Positions 9,124 through 17,614 of a DNA stretch of 64,000 bases are shown piece by piece. The position numbers were made by a program, and so were the translations under genes. Below the pieces are notes generated by a model, which saw only the letters and a list, made by a program, of their open reading frames with translations, ran no database searches and had not been told where the DNA came from. Location of the stretch: contig NZ_DF820425.1 in NCBI RefSeq assembly GCF_000617845.2, positions 5,400,741 through 5,464,740 on the forward strand, read 5' to 3'. Numbering within the stretch: position 1 is the first letter of the stretch; each line of letters begins with the position of its first letter. Origin of the DNA: Bradyrhizobium sp. DOA9. Its GTDB lineage: Bacteria; Pseudomonadota; Alphaproteobacteria; Rhizobiales; Xanthobacteraceae.

Positions 9124-9381
9124 GTGGTGCGCACGCTTGCCTGTCTCCTCTTCGCATTGCTCCCGATGTGCGCGCCGAGGCTAGCCGCAGCACAGCGGTT
9201 CGCCGGCAACGCTCCGGTATGCCTTCAGAGGTGGGAATGGGGCGGCATGACATGGATTTCCTGCCAGTATCGTTCATGGGACGAGTGCAGAGCGAGCGCT
9301 GCAGGCCAGTCGGCGATGTGCCTGGATAATCCTTATGTGCAACCACCGCTCCAGCCAGGCCGCAGCTCGCGTCCCCGCTAG
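9124..9381 (+). CDS. DUF3551 small secreted protein, second copy
   Basis: Protein of about 85 aa starting at GTG, with an N-terminal hydrophobic signal (RTLACLLFALLPMCAPRLAAA) and a mature region with APVCLQRWEWGGMTWISCQYRSWDECRASAAGQSAMC. The DUF3551 cysteine pattern is kept. It begins two bases after the stop of the first DUF3551 gene, so translation is probably coupled. GTG codons at 9124 and 9127 are both possible starts. Function unknown. Confidence 0.78.
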   Translation: MVRTLACLLFALLPMCAPRLAAAQRFAGNAPVCLQRWEWGGMTWISCQYRSWDECRASAAGQSAMCLDNPYVQPPLQPGRSSRPR

Positions 9382-9464
9382 GGCCAGCGGATGATCGGCC
9401 CCGGCCGAGTGCCGATCCAACCATCGCTACATCCTGATGACAGCGAGAAATCGGCAGCCGCTGG

Positions 9465-10838
9465 TCAGGCGAGCGGCCGGATGTTCTGGTTCATCCGGAA
9501 GAAGTTCGTAGGGTCGTATTTCGCCTTGATCTGCTGCAGGCGCCGGTAGTTCCGCCCGTAGGCAGCGGCGACGGGATCGTCTGTCTCGTCGTCATCGAGA
9601 TAATTGACATAGCGTCCGGACGCAAAGAAGGGTCGCATCCTTTCATAGGTCGCGCGTGCCCACGAGATGCTGCGGCTGGTATCGCTGGCCTGCGTCCATT
9701 GCGCGAGGATCAGGAAATTGTAGCCCTCCTGCCGATGCACAAATGCCGTATCCCCGGCACCCACGCGGGCCGCGGCACCGTGGATGTGCTCGAGCAGCAG
9801 CTGCCCCATCGGAGTCGGGCAGCGGGCGAAACATTCGATCATCGTCGCAATCGCACCATCGCTCAGCTCCGTGAGGAAGTTCGACTTCCAATAGTTGAAG
9901 GCGCCTTTCGGATAGTTGGCGTCGAGCATCCGGTTGAGCTCGCAATAGGTCATCGGTCCGACTGCATCCAGAATCGGAGGCCCGAACTGTTTCAGCGGCT
10001 GCATCGCTCGTTCGGCCTCGGCGACTGGACCGCAGTGGCTGGTGACCAGGGCCGCGACCTCCCTGCCGGACCCGTCGGGCGCATGGGTCAGGGATGCGAA
10101 CAGCATGTGCTCGTCCGTGAGCGATCGCGTGCTGGTCCGGAAAAATTCCAGCACGTCGCGGGAACGCTCGATAGGGTGGACGATCGGACCGCCGGTGATG
10201 ATCGGCCCGACCGTATGGAGGTCGTATTCGAGGCTAGTGGCAATCCCGAAGTTTCCGCCGCCGCCGCGCACCGCCCAAAACAGATCGGGCTGCTCTTGCT
10301 TGCTGGCCCGCACAATCTTGCCATCGCCCATGACGAGTTCGACAGCCCGCAGATTATCCAGTGCGAGGCCGTACTTGCCCATCAGCCACCCCAGTCCTCC
10401 GCCGAGCGTCAGGCCCGCGATGCCGGTGGTCGAGACCACGCCGCCGGTCACCGCAAGTCCGTGAAGCTGCGTTTCTCGATTGAACTCGCCCCAGGTGACC
10501 CCGCCCTGCGCCCAGCCGGTCTTGCCGACAGCGTCGACCCGGACCCCCTTCATGGGTGAGAGGTCGATCATGATCCCGCCGTCGATGGTTGCGCGCCCGG
10601 CCACATTGTGGCCGCCGCCGCGAACCGCGACCTCGAGGCCGAGCTTGGCAGCAAGTGCCACGGCGTCCACGACATCGGCTACACTGCGGCACCTGGCAAT
10701 CAATGCTGGCCGTTTGTCGACCAGCCCGTTGTGAACCTTGCGCGCCTCGTCGTAGCCTTCGTCCGCTGGTTTGAGCAGTTCTCCTCCGAAGGAGGCACTA
10801 AGTTCGGCGGCAGCGCTGGCGACAGATGCGATGGCCAT
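9465..10838 (-). CDS. FAD-binding oxidoreductase with BBE domain
   Basis: Flavoprotein of 457 aa of the 6-hydroxynicotine oxidase / berberine bridge enzyme type. The FAD_binding_4 domain (about residues 40-180) holds AVRGGGHNVAGRATIDGGIMIDLS, where the GGGH histidine is the usual covalent flavin attachment residue, and GGGLGWLMGKYGLALDNL. The C-terminal BBE segment is YGRNYRRLQQIKAKYDPTNFFRMNQNI. These enzymes oxidise diverse small molecules with O2; the substrate here is unknown. It is transcribed away from a LysR gene 107 bases upstream, which probably controls it. Confidence 0.88.
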   Translation of the reverse strand: MAIASVASAAAELSASFGGELLKPADEGYDEARKVHNGLVDKRPALIARCRSVADVVDAVALAAKLGLEVAVRGGGHNVAGRATIDGGIMIDLSPMKGVRVDAVGKTGWAQGGVTWGEFNRETQLHGLAVTGGVVSTTGIAGLTLGGGLGWLMGKYGLALDNLRAVELVMGDGKIVRASKQEQPDLFWAVRGGGGNFGIATSLEYDLHTVGPIITGGPIVHPIERSRDVLEFFRTSTRSLTDEHMLFASLTHAPDGSGREVAALVTSHCGPVAEAERAMQPLKQFGPPILDAVGPMTYCELNRMLDANYPKGAFNYWKSNFLTELSDGAIATMIECFARCPTPMGQLLLEHIHGAAARVGAGDTAFVHRQEGYNFLILAQWTQASDTSRSISWARATYERMRPFFASGRYVNYLDDDETDDPVAAAYGRNYRRLQQIKAKYDPTNFFRMNQNIRPLA

Positions 10839-10909
10839 GTCATGGGCTCCTCAGCTTGACCTGCCATATCCTCGATCGCGGGCGGTCTCGGAGCAAATCC
10901 GAAGAATTC

Positions 10910-10934
10910 AGGTGACGATGAATTGATTTCACCT
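10910..10934. promoter_or_regulatory. Candidate LysR operator
   Basis: An inverted repeat, AGGTGA then 13 bases then TCACCT, lies between the divergent flavoprotein and LysR genes. It starts 36 bases before the LysR ATG. The position fits LysR control of both genes; the assignment is inferred from location and symmetry. Confidence 0.5.
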
Positions 10935-10945
10935 ACACTGGCCGC

Positions 10946-11854
10946 ATGCACAAGCTGCCGCCTCTGATCGAACTCCGCGCTTTTGAAGCGGCCGCTCGTC
11001 ATCTGAGCTTCAAGAAAGCCGCGGCAGAACTCGGCGTCACGCCGACCGCGATCAGCCACCAGATCGGCTTGCTCGAGCAATATTGCGGCCGTGCCCTGTT
11101 CCGGCGCAGACCACGTCCGCTGTCGTTGACCGACGCGGGCGCGCGGCTGTTTCCCGCTATTCGCGGCGGGCTCGAGGCGTTTGCCGCTGCCATTGCGTCC
11201 GTCAAGCAGGAAGGTGACCAGCAGCCCCTCCGGGTGACGACGACCAATGCGTTCGCCAGCCGCTGGCTCGTGCCCCGCCTGCCCCTGTGGCGGAAGTTGC
11301 ATCCCGACGTGCCGCTGGAAGTGATCGGCACTGACACCGTGCTCGATCTGCAGGCCGGAGATAGTGACGTTGCCATTCGCTATGCGACCAGCCGCGTACC
11401 GCCGACCGACGGGATCGTCGATGAGCTCTTCAGCGATACGTTCTGGCCGGTCTGCAGTCCGGATTTGCTTTCAACGGGACGCCTGAAGAAACCAGTCGAC
11501 CTCGCAAAGCATGTTCTGATCCACTCCTATTGGTCGCCGGCCGATCGTGAGCCACCGACGTGGCAGAGATGGCTCGCTGCGGCCCAGCGGAGATGGCGCG
11601 AGGTGCCCCAATACAAGGACCTGCAGCACTTGAGTTTCCGGGAAGAACTGCACGCCATCGAGGCGGTGATCAGTGGGCAGGGCGTCGGGATCTTTAGTGA
11701 TGTACTCGTGGCACACGACCTCGCCGCCGGCACGCTCGTGAAGGCATTCTCGTTGAACCTGCCCGGCTACGGCTTTTATGTGGTCAGCAGGCCAAGCCAT
11801 CCGCGCGCGCGGACCATTCGGGTCTTTTCGCAGTGGTTGCGGTCGAGCACCTGA
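10946..11854 (+). CDS. LysR-family transcriptional regulator (GcvA-like)
   Basis: Regulator of 302 aa. The N-terminal winged helix reads LPPLIELRAFEAAARHLSFK...AAAELGVTPTAISHQI, characteristic of the GcvA/AmpR subgroup. Residues 90-300 form a periplasmic-binding-like effector domain (ASRWLVPRLPLWRKLHPDVPLE, QGVGIFSDVLVAHDLAAGTLV). It is divergent from the BBE-type flavoprotein gene, its probable target. The effector is unknown. Confidence 0.9.
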   Translation: MHKLPPLIELRAFEAAARHLSFKKAAAELGVTPTAISHQIGLLEQYCGRALFRRRPRPLSLTDAGARLFPAIRGGLEAFAAAIASVKQEGDQQPLRVTTTNAFASRWLVPRLPLWRKLHPDVPLEVIGTDTVLDLQAGDSDVAIRYATSRVPPTDGIVDELFSDTFWPVCSPDLLSTGRLKKPVDLAKHVLIHSYWSPADREPPTWQRWLAAAQRRWREVPQYKDLQHLSFREELHAIEAVISGQGVGIFSDVLVAHDLAAGTLVKAFSLNLPGYGFYVVSRPSHPRARTIRVFSQWLRSST

Positions 11855-11878
11855 TCCGGTTCCAAAGCTCGCCCTCGC

Positions 11879-13111
11879 CTACGCCGTCCGCAACACCGGC
11901 GGCTGCGACGGCCTGACCAGCGCGAACGCGACCTGCACGATGCCGCCGGCAAGGCCGAGCGCGACGCCGATGCGCCAGGCCATGGTGTAGGAGCCGAGCG
12001 CGTCGTAGAGCAGCCCTCCGCCGTAGGCGCCGAGGAAGCTGCCGATCTGGTGGCTCATGAAGGCGAGGCCCTGGATCATCGCCTGCCAGCGCAGGCCGAA
12101 CATCTCGGCGACCGCGCCCGCGACCAGCGGGCCGACGCCCATCCACAGGAAGCCCATGATCGCGCCGAACAGCAGCGTCGACAACGGGCTTGCCGGCAGC
12201 ATGAAATACCAGGCCAGCGCGAGCGAGCGCAGGATGTAGATCCCGCCAAGCAGCGCCAGCTTGTTCCAGCGCTGGCCGGCCCAGCCGAAGAACAGCGAGC
12301 CCAGCACGTTGAAGCCGCCGATCATGCCGAGCGTCTGCGCGCTCAGCATCGGGTCGAGGCCGCAGATGGCGAGATATGACGGCAGGTGCGTCGTCAGGAA
12401 CACGAGCTGCATGCCGCAGACGAGATAGGCGCAGGTCATCACCACGAAGGAGGCATTGCCGAACGCGGTTCTCGCCGCGGTCACAGCCGTGGCGTCGTCG
12501 ATCTCGTCGGCGGCCGGCTTCGGCAGCGGGACCTGGTCGACGCGCCCAGCGTACCACGCGGCCGGAATCATCAGCACCGACATGATGACGAAGCCGGCGA
12601 GCCCGACGCGCCAGCCAAAGCCCTCGTTGAGCATCTGCCCGATCGGGGCCGACAGCAGCGCGCCGAGCGAGCCCGCGCCGGAGACGATGCCGAGCACCGT
12701 CGAGCGCACCGTCTCAGGCACCGCGCGCGCCGCCACCGACATCGCGATCGCGGCAGCGGTGCAGGCGAGCGAGGTCCCGATCAGCACGCCGGCGCCGATC
12801 ATGATGCTGAGAAGTCCGTTTGCGGTTGCCATCAGCGCGAGGCCCCCGATGTACATCAGGGCGCCCGCGATCATGATCGGGCGGAAGCCGTAGCGCACGG
12901 TGAGTGCGCCGGCCGGCGGCTGCAGGAAGCCCCAGGCGAGGTTCTGCACGGCCAGCGCCAGCGTGAAATCCGAGATCGAAATGTGGATGTCCTGCGTCAG
13001 CGGCTGCATGAAGATGCCGAGCGACTGCCGCAGCCCCATGCTCAGCGTCAGCATGATCGAGGCGCCGATCAGGATCGGCAAGGTCGGACGCAGGACCTGC
13101 AGCAGGGGCAT
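11879..13111 (-). CDS. MFS transporter
   Basis: Major facilitator of 410 aa with about 12 hydrophobic segments. It begins MPLLQVLRPTLPILIGASIM and resembles the OxlT/monocarboxylate-type group (TLSMGLRQSLGIFMQPLTQD, WGFLQPPAGALTVRYGFRP). The chosen ATG has a GGGAGAAG site upstream; an ATG 27 bases earlier gives an Arg-rich extension and is less likely. Substrate unknown. It is divergent from a TetR gene, with a perfect palindrome between them, so repression by that TetR is likely. Confidence 0.88.
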   Translation of the reverse strand: MPLLQVLRPTLPILIGASIMLTLSMGLRQSLGIFMQPLTQDIHISISDFTLALAVQNLAWGFLQPPAGALTVRYGFRPIMIAGALMYIGGLALMATANGLLSIMIGAGVLIGTSLACTAAAIAMSVAARAVPETVRSTVLGIVSGAGSLGALLSAPIGQMLNEGFGWRVGLAGFVIMSVLMIPAAWYAGRVDQVPLPKPAADEIDDATAVTAARTAFGNASFVVMTCAYLVCGMQLVFLTTHLPSYLAICGLDPMLSAQTLGMIGGFNVLGSLFFGWAGQRWNKLALLGGIYILRSLALAWYFMLPASPLSTLLFGAIMGFLWMGVGPLVAGAVAEMFGLRWQAMIQGLAFMSHQIGSFLGAYGGGLLYDALGSYTMAWRIGVALGLAGGIVQVAFALVRPSQPPVLRTA

Positions 13112-13172
13112 TCTTCTTCTCCCTTTTGGGCGCGGCACGCGTGCCGTCGTCTGCTTTTGCCGATGTTTTTGG

Positions 13173-13190
13173 GTACACAGACCTGTGTAC
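13173..13190. promoter_or_regulatory. TetR operator palindrome
   Basis: GTACACAG-AC-CTGTGTAC is a perfect 18-bp inverted repeat in the space between the divergent MFS and TetR genes. Its centre is about 60 bases from either start codon. Length, symmetry and position are as expected for a TetR dimer site. Binding itself is inferred. Confidence 0.8.
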
Positions 13191-13242
13191 TTAGGCTATA
13201 GATGGCCGGTGCTGTCAAGCGAAACAGGACGTTGAGCTCCGC

Positions 13243-13848
13243 ATGGCTCCCCCGCCTGCCCCACAGACGATGAAAGAGCGGATCCTTCAGACCGCCGACA
13301 AGCTGTTCTACCTGCAGGGCATTCGCGCCATCGGCGTCGACACCATCGCGGCCGAGGTCGGCATCTCTAAGCGCACGCTCTACAACCACTTCCCATCCAA
13401 GGACGCGCTGATCGCGGCCTATCTCGAGCGCCGCTTCGTAGCTCAGCGCCCTTCCGACAAGCCGCCCGCCGAGCAGATTCTCGCCACCTTCGATTCGCTG
13501 GAGCGGCGCTTTGCGGCCAAGGATTTTCGCGGCTGCCCGTTCGTCAATGCGGTCGCCGAGCTCGGCCCCGCCGACCGCGCGGTGAAGAAGATCGCGATCG
13601 CCTTCAAGGAAAGCCGCCGCCTCTGGTTTCGCGACCGCTTGACCGAGCTCGGCGTTGCGGAAGCGGACGCGCTGGCGACGCAGCTCGTGCTGCTGGTCGA
13701 CGGCTCCATCGCCCAGGACCTCGTGCGCGACGACCCCGCGATGGCGCGCGCCGCGAAGGAAGCGGCGAAGGTGCTGTTGCGCAATGCGGGCGTGGATGTG
13801 GGTGGTGATGCGACGCCGGTGAAGGGACGCAAGTCCACGCCGCAATAA
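13243..13848 (+). CDS. TetR-family transcriptional regulator
   Basis: Regulator of 201 aa. The N-terminal helix-turn-helix is clear (RILQTADKLFYLQGIRAIGV...TIAAEVGISKRTLYNHFPSK), followed by a C-terminal ligand domain (GCPFVNAVAELGP, the DUF/TetR_C 'CPFVN' type seen in regulators of efflux or detoxification genes). Divergent from the MFS gene, with a shared palindromic operator, so probably both autoregulated and the repressor of the transporter. Confidence 0.92.
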   Translation: MAPPPAPQTMKERILQTADKLFYLQGIRAIGVDTIAAEVGISKRTLYNHFPSKDALIAAYLERRFVAQRPSDKPPAEQILATFDSLERRFAAKDFRGCPFVNAVAELGPADRAVKKIAIAFKESRRLWFRDRLTELGVAEADALATQLVLLVDGSIAQDLVRDDPAMARAAKEAAKVLLRNAGVDVGGDATPVKGRKSTPQ

Positions 13849-14008
13849 ACGCCGCCGTCCCAATCAGACTGCCTCGATCGTCGGCAATCTTCGCGCCAGC
13901 CCGGGCATGACGTCCGCCGCAGGCTCCCACCTCGGGCCGCCAAAACACGCTATTACGGTGACAGTGCACTAAATTGACGCCGCCCGGTTTCGCGGGCAAT
14001 GATGCGGC

Positions 14009-14317
14009 ATGGCTCGTCTTGCTCGTGTCGTCATCCCCGGTCACCCCCACCATGTCACCCAGCGCGGCAATGGCCGCGCCCGCACGTTCTTCGAGGACGG
14101 CGACTATGCGCTGTATCGCGACCTGCTCGCGGCGAACTGCAAAGCCGCCGACGTCCAGGTGTGGGCCTGGTGCCTGATGCCCAACCACGTGCACCTCATC
14201 CTGGTGCCGTCCGATCCCGATGGGCTGCGCCGGGCGCTTGCGCGCGTGCACCGCAGCTACGCCGGGGCCATCCAGGCACGCCGCAAGCGCACCGGACATT
14301 TCTGGATATTACGGTGA
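14009..14317 (+). pseudogene. Truncated REP-associated tyrosine transposase
   Basis: Frame of 102 aa identical to the first 98 or so residues of the full transposase downstream, except for one Gln/Glu change. It keeps the N-terminal HPHHVTQRGN and the HUH motif (PNHVHLI) but ends in out-of-family sequence after GHFW. The downstream RYVSLNPVRA segment, which supplies the catalytic tyrosine, is missing. It cannot be an active nuclease by itself. It arose from the 356-bp tandem duplication. Confidence 0.88.
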
Positions 14318-14364
14318 CAGTGCACTAAATTGACGCCGCCCGGTTTCGCGGGCAATGATGCGGC

Positions 14365-15033
14365 ATGGCTCGTCTTGCTCGTGTCGTCATCCCCGGTCAC
14401 CCCCACCATGTCACCCAGCGCGGCAATGGCCGCGCCCGCACGTTCTTCGAGGACGGCGACTATGCGCTGTATCGCGACCTGCTCGCGGCGAACTGCAAAG
14501 CCGCCGACGTCGAGGTGTGGGCCTGGTGCCTGATGCCCAACCACGTGCACCTCATCCTGGTGCCGTCCGATCCCGATGGGCTGCGCCGGGCGCTTGCGCG
14601 CGTGCACCGCAGCTACGCCGGGGCCATCCAGGCACGCCGCAAGCGCACCGGACATTTCTGGCAAGGCCGTTTCGGTGCTGTCGCCATGGACGAAGAGCAT
14701 CTTGCGGCGGCGCTGCGCTACGTGTCGCTCAATCCGGTGCGGGCGCGCCTGGTGCCGCGGGCGCAGGACTGGCGCTGGTCGAGCACGCGCGCGCATTTGC
14801 GCGGCAAGGACGATGGCCTGACCGCACTGGCACCGATCCACGATCGTTTTCCCGAGTTCTCCGATCTGCTGGCAAGCGAACCCGAAGCCGATCTGTTCGG
14901 CGCGCTGCGTTCGGCCGAGAGCATCGGCCGCCCGCTCGGAGACGATCGCTTCCTCGCCCGCATCGAGCGCCAGACCGGGCGGATCCTCAAGCCGGCCAAG
15001 CGCGGGCCGAAGCCCGGCGTGGAGGAGGACTGA
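14365..15033 (+). CDS. REP-associated tyrosine transposase (RAYT, Y1_Tnp)
   Basis: HUH-superfamily single-strand DNA transposase of 222 aa related to IS200/IS605 TnpA. These proteins cut and join at palindromic REP sequences. Visible motifs are RVVIPGHPHHVTQRGN, the HUH pair in MPNHVHLILVPSD (about residues 57-69), and the catalytic tyrosine in LRYVSLNPVRARLV (about residue 117). Terminal inverted repeats flank it, the right one starting directly after its stop codon. It appears intact. Confidence 0.9.
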   Translation: MARLARVVIPGHPHHVTQRGNGRARTFFEDGDYALYRDLLAANCKAADVEVWAWCLMPNHVHLILVPSDPDGLRRALARVHRSYAGAIQARRKRTGHFWQGRFGAVAMDEEHLAAALRYVSLNPVRARLVPRAQDWRWSSTRAHLRGKDDGLTALAPIHDRFPEFSDLLASEPEADLFGALRSAESIGRPLGDDRFLARIERQTGRILKPAKRGPKPGVEED

Positions 15034-15307
15034 TCTATTTAGTGCACTGGACGGCACCCCTGAAGTGAGACACGACAATTGCAGTGACAGTTCGCAGGGA
15101 CGACAGCGGAAGATGTCGCGAGAGCAACGGCACCTGACTAGGCGTCAAGACCATATCGCCACCCTACCAATATGCTCCTGTTTTGCCCGACGGGTCAAAT
15201 GACGCTGCCGCCGGCGCAAGCCATCGCGCCACCCGCATAACCCATTGATCCCGCTCGCGCCGGCTACTGTGCATGGGGTTGTTTTCGCAACTTTGTGCAG
15301 GCGGCCC

Positions 15308-16681
15308 TCACGCCGCGTGCGACACTACCCGATTGCGGCCGTCGTGCTTGGCCCGATACAGCGCGGTGTCGGCGCGCTTCAGCACGTCGGCGACCGCCTC
15401 GCCCTTCTGCTCCAGCGTGGTGAGGCCGATCGAGATCGTGACCTCGATGCGCTTGGCGCCCTTGTGGATCGCGAACGGCTCGCCCGCGATCGAGCGGCGC
15501 AGGCGCTCGGCGACCATGCCGGCGACGTGGAGATCGGTCTCGGGCATCACGATGACGAACTCCTCGCCACCATAGCGGCAGGCCAAGTCGATGCCGCGGA
15601 TCGACTTGCGCACGCGCACCGCGAACTCGCGCAGCACGTCGTCGCCGGCGTCGTGGCCGTAATTGTCGTTGATCGACTTGAAGAAGTCGATGTCCAGGAT
15701 CATCAGCGCCAGCGGCTTGCCGCGGGTTGCGGCCTGCTCGGCGAGCGTCGCCAGATGGCTCTCCATGTAGCGGCGATTATGCAGGCCGGTGAGCGCATCC
15801 GTGATCGCCATCTCGATCGAGTTCTGCACGTTGTCGCGCAAATGATCGGTGTAGCGGCGGCGGCGGATCTGGGTGCGGGCGCGCGCCAAGAGCTCGGTCT
15901 TGTCGATCGGGCGCAGCAGATAATCGTTGACGCCGATCTCGAGCCCGCGCAGCAGCCGCGTCGAGTTCTCGGGGTCGGCGATGGCGAGGATCGGCACGTG
16001 GCGCGTGCGCTCCAGCGAGCGCGCCTGGCTGCACAGGCGCAGGCCGTCAAAATTGTTGAGGTCGAGCGAGACGATCAAGAGGTCGTAATTGCCCTCGGCG
16101 GCGTGGAACAGCGCCTCCGTCGGGTTCGGCTCGACATCGATGGTGTGCTCGGCGGCGAGGATCGTCGCCAGCCGCTCATAGGAGGACTGGCGGTCGTCGA
16201 CCAGCAGGATGCGGCCGCCCTTGCCGGTGTCGGCGATGGCGCTGCGCTCGGGCGCCTGCATGCCGATCTCCAGCGAGGTGATGGCGCGCATGCGCAGCTC
16301 ATCCGTCATCATCTTCAGCCGCGTCAGCGAGCGCACGCGCGCGATCAGCACGACGTCGGAGACGGGTTTGGTCAGGAAGTCGTCGGCACCGGCTTCCAGC
16401 CCGCGATTGCGGTCGGCGGGGCTGTCGAGGGCGGTGACCATCACGACGGGAATGTGGTGCGTGGCCGGATCGGTCTTGAGACGGCGGCAGACCTCGAAGC
16501 CGTCCATGTCGGGCATCATCACGTCGAGCAGGATGATGTCGCATTCGGCGCGCCTCGAGATCGCCAGCGCCTCGGTGCCGTTCGCGGCGGTCATCACGTC
16601 GAAATATTCGGCGGAAAGGCGGGCCTCTAGCAGCTTGACGTTGGCGGGAACGTCGTCGACGACGAGGATACGCGCGGACAC
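15308..16681 (-). CDS. pleD: Response regulator / diguanylate cyclase PleD
   Basis: Protein of 457 aa with the PleD layout REC-REC-GGDEF. The first receiver (about 1-120) has the DD pair and the phospho-acceptor Asp in ILLDVMMPDMDGFE. The second receiver (about 155-270) is degenerate. The GGDEF domain carries the active-site GGEEF, preceded by RGID, an intact RxxD inhibitory site. It makes c-di-GMP from two GTP and in Caulobacter drives the motile-to-stalked transition. Start is GTG. It lies 14 bases after divK, as in other alphaproteobacteria, so the pair is an operon. Confidence 0.95.
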   Translation of the reverse strand: MSARILVVDDVPANVKLLEARLSAEYFDVMTAANGTEALAISRRAECDIILLDVMMPDMDGFEVCRRLKTDPATHHIPVVMVTALDSPADRNRGLEAGADDFLTKPVSDVVLIARVRSLTRLKMMTDELRMRAITSLEIGMQAPERSAIADTGKGGRILLVDDRQSSYERLATILAAEHTIDVEPNPTEALFHAAEGNYDLLIVSLDLNNFDGLRLCSQARSLERTRHVPILAIADPENSTRLLRGLEIGVNDYLLRPIDKTELLARARTQIRRRRYTDHLRDNVQNSIEMAITDALTGLHNRRYMESHLATLAEQAATRGKPLALMILDIDFFKSINDNYGHDAGDDVLREFAVRVRKSIRGIDLACRYGGEEFVIVMPETDLHVAGMVAERLRRSIAGEPFAIHKGAKRIEVTISIGLTTLEQKGEAVADVLKRADTALYRAKHDGRNRVVSHAA

Positions 16682-16695
16682 TGTGTACTCACTTC

Positions 16696-17061
16696 CTATC
16701 CGATAAAACGCCGGACCGTCTCAATGAATTTGCCGACCGAGATCGGCTTGGACAAGTAGGCTTCGCAGCCGCCCTCGCGGATGCGCTCTTCGTCGCCCTT
16801 CATCGCGAACGCCGTGACCGCGACGACGGGAATGGCACGCAGCTCCGGATCGTCCTTGATCCAGCGCGTCACCTCGAGGCCGGAGACCTGCGGCAGCTGG
16901 ATGTCCATCAGCACGAGATCGGGCCGCATCTTGCGCACGAGGTCGAGCGCCTCGTAGCCGTTGCTGGTGCCGGAGGTCTGGTATCCGTGCGCCTCCAACA
17001 GGTCGCGGAAGAGCTTCATGTTGAGCTCGTTGTCTTCCACGATCAGGACGGTCTTAGCCAT
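16696..17061 (-). CDS. divK: Single-domain response regulator DivK
   Basis: Stand-alone receiver protein of 121 aa. Acidic residues are in VLIVEDNELNMKLF, the phospho-acceptor Asp in LVLMDIQLPQVSGLE (about residue 53), Thr/Ser in VVAVTAFAMKGD, and the conserved Lys in YLSKPIS. This matches DivK, the PleC/DivJ-controlled cell-polarity regulator that modulates the CckA-CtrA pathway through DivL. It is first gene of the divK-pleD pair. Confidence 0.95.
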   Translation of the reverse strand: MAKTVLIVEDNELNMKLFRDLLEAHGYQTSGTSNGYEALDLVRKMRPDLVLMDIQLPQVSGLEVTRWIKDDPELRAIPVVAVTAFAMKGDEERIREGGCEAYLSKPISVGKFIETVRRFIG

Positions 17062-17302
17062 CCCGCCCTCCTGATTGGTCCGAAGGACCGGTGCATGTGA
17101 CGCCTCAGACGCCGCTTCCCGGCGTTTCGAAAACTGGATTCAAACTAGCCGCAGATTCGCTTGAGTTTCGTTAAGCCCGAGGCTCCACTTTCTGCGATGT
17201 GGTTTCCAGTTGCTTGTCGGGGCCGGAAGACTTGAGCACGAGACTCGGGCATGATGATTCCAAATTAGAGACCGAAAGTTAACGGAAAGGCAAACCGTCC
17301 CC

Positions 17303-17614
17303 GTGAAAAAGCCTGTTCACAACCCCCGCGAAGTCGCTGAAATCGTTGCGATTCAGGCCCTGTCCTTCGTCGCGAGCGAGCCTGAGCGGCTGGGTCTGTT
17401 CCTGGCTGAGACGGGGGTCGGTCCGGAGACCCTGCGCAACGCCGCCTCGGACCCGAATTTCCTCCTCAGCGTGCTCGATTTCGTGCTGCGCGATGACGAC
17501 ACCGTGAAGGCCTTTGCCAGCTCTGCGGAACTGCATCCGACCAACGTTGCCGCGGCGCGGCAGGTCCTCGGCGATGCGCTCGGCGACCCCTCCTGGGAGC
17601 GCGACGTGCCGTGA
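17303..17614 (+). CDS. DUF3572 family protein
   Basis: Protein of 103 aa, rich in helix (AEIVAIQALSFVASEPERLGLFLAETG, PNFLLSVLDFVLRDDDTVKAFA), matching DUF3572, an alphaproteobacterial family of unknown function. It starts at GTG. The last codons overlap the dinB start by four bases, so the two are translationally coupled, which suggests a role linked to the polymerase or its regulation. No LexA-like box was confidently identified upstream. Confidence 0.82.
   Translation: MKKPVHNPREVAEIVAIQALSFVASEPERLGLFLAETGVGPETLRNAASDPNFLLSVLDFVLRDDDTVKAFASSAELHPTNVAAARQVLGDALGDPSWERDVP

Larger units (their letters stand above)
13951..15049. mobile_element. REP-associated transposase element with partial tandem duplication
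   Basis: The left end CAGTGCACTAAATTGA (13962-13977) and the right end (15034-15049) form terminal inverted repeats matching at 15 of 16 positions. The left 355-356 bp (13951-14306) is repeated head to tail from 14307, with one visible base difference (C14156 versus G14512). The first copy stops mid-gene and runs straight into the second left end. The outer arrangement is one complete unit (14307-15049) preceded by a truncated duplicate. Confidence 0.85.

Noticed and set aside
15245..16630. 461-codon plus-strand frame opposite pleD
   Set aside because: Antisense of an intact REC-REC-GGDEF protein.
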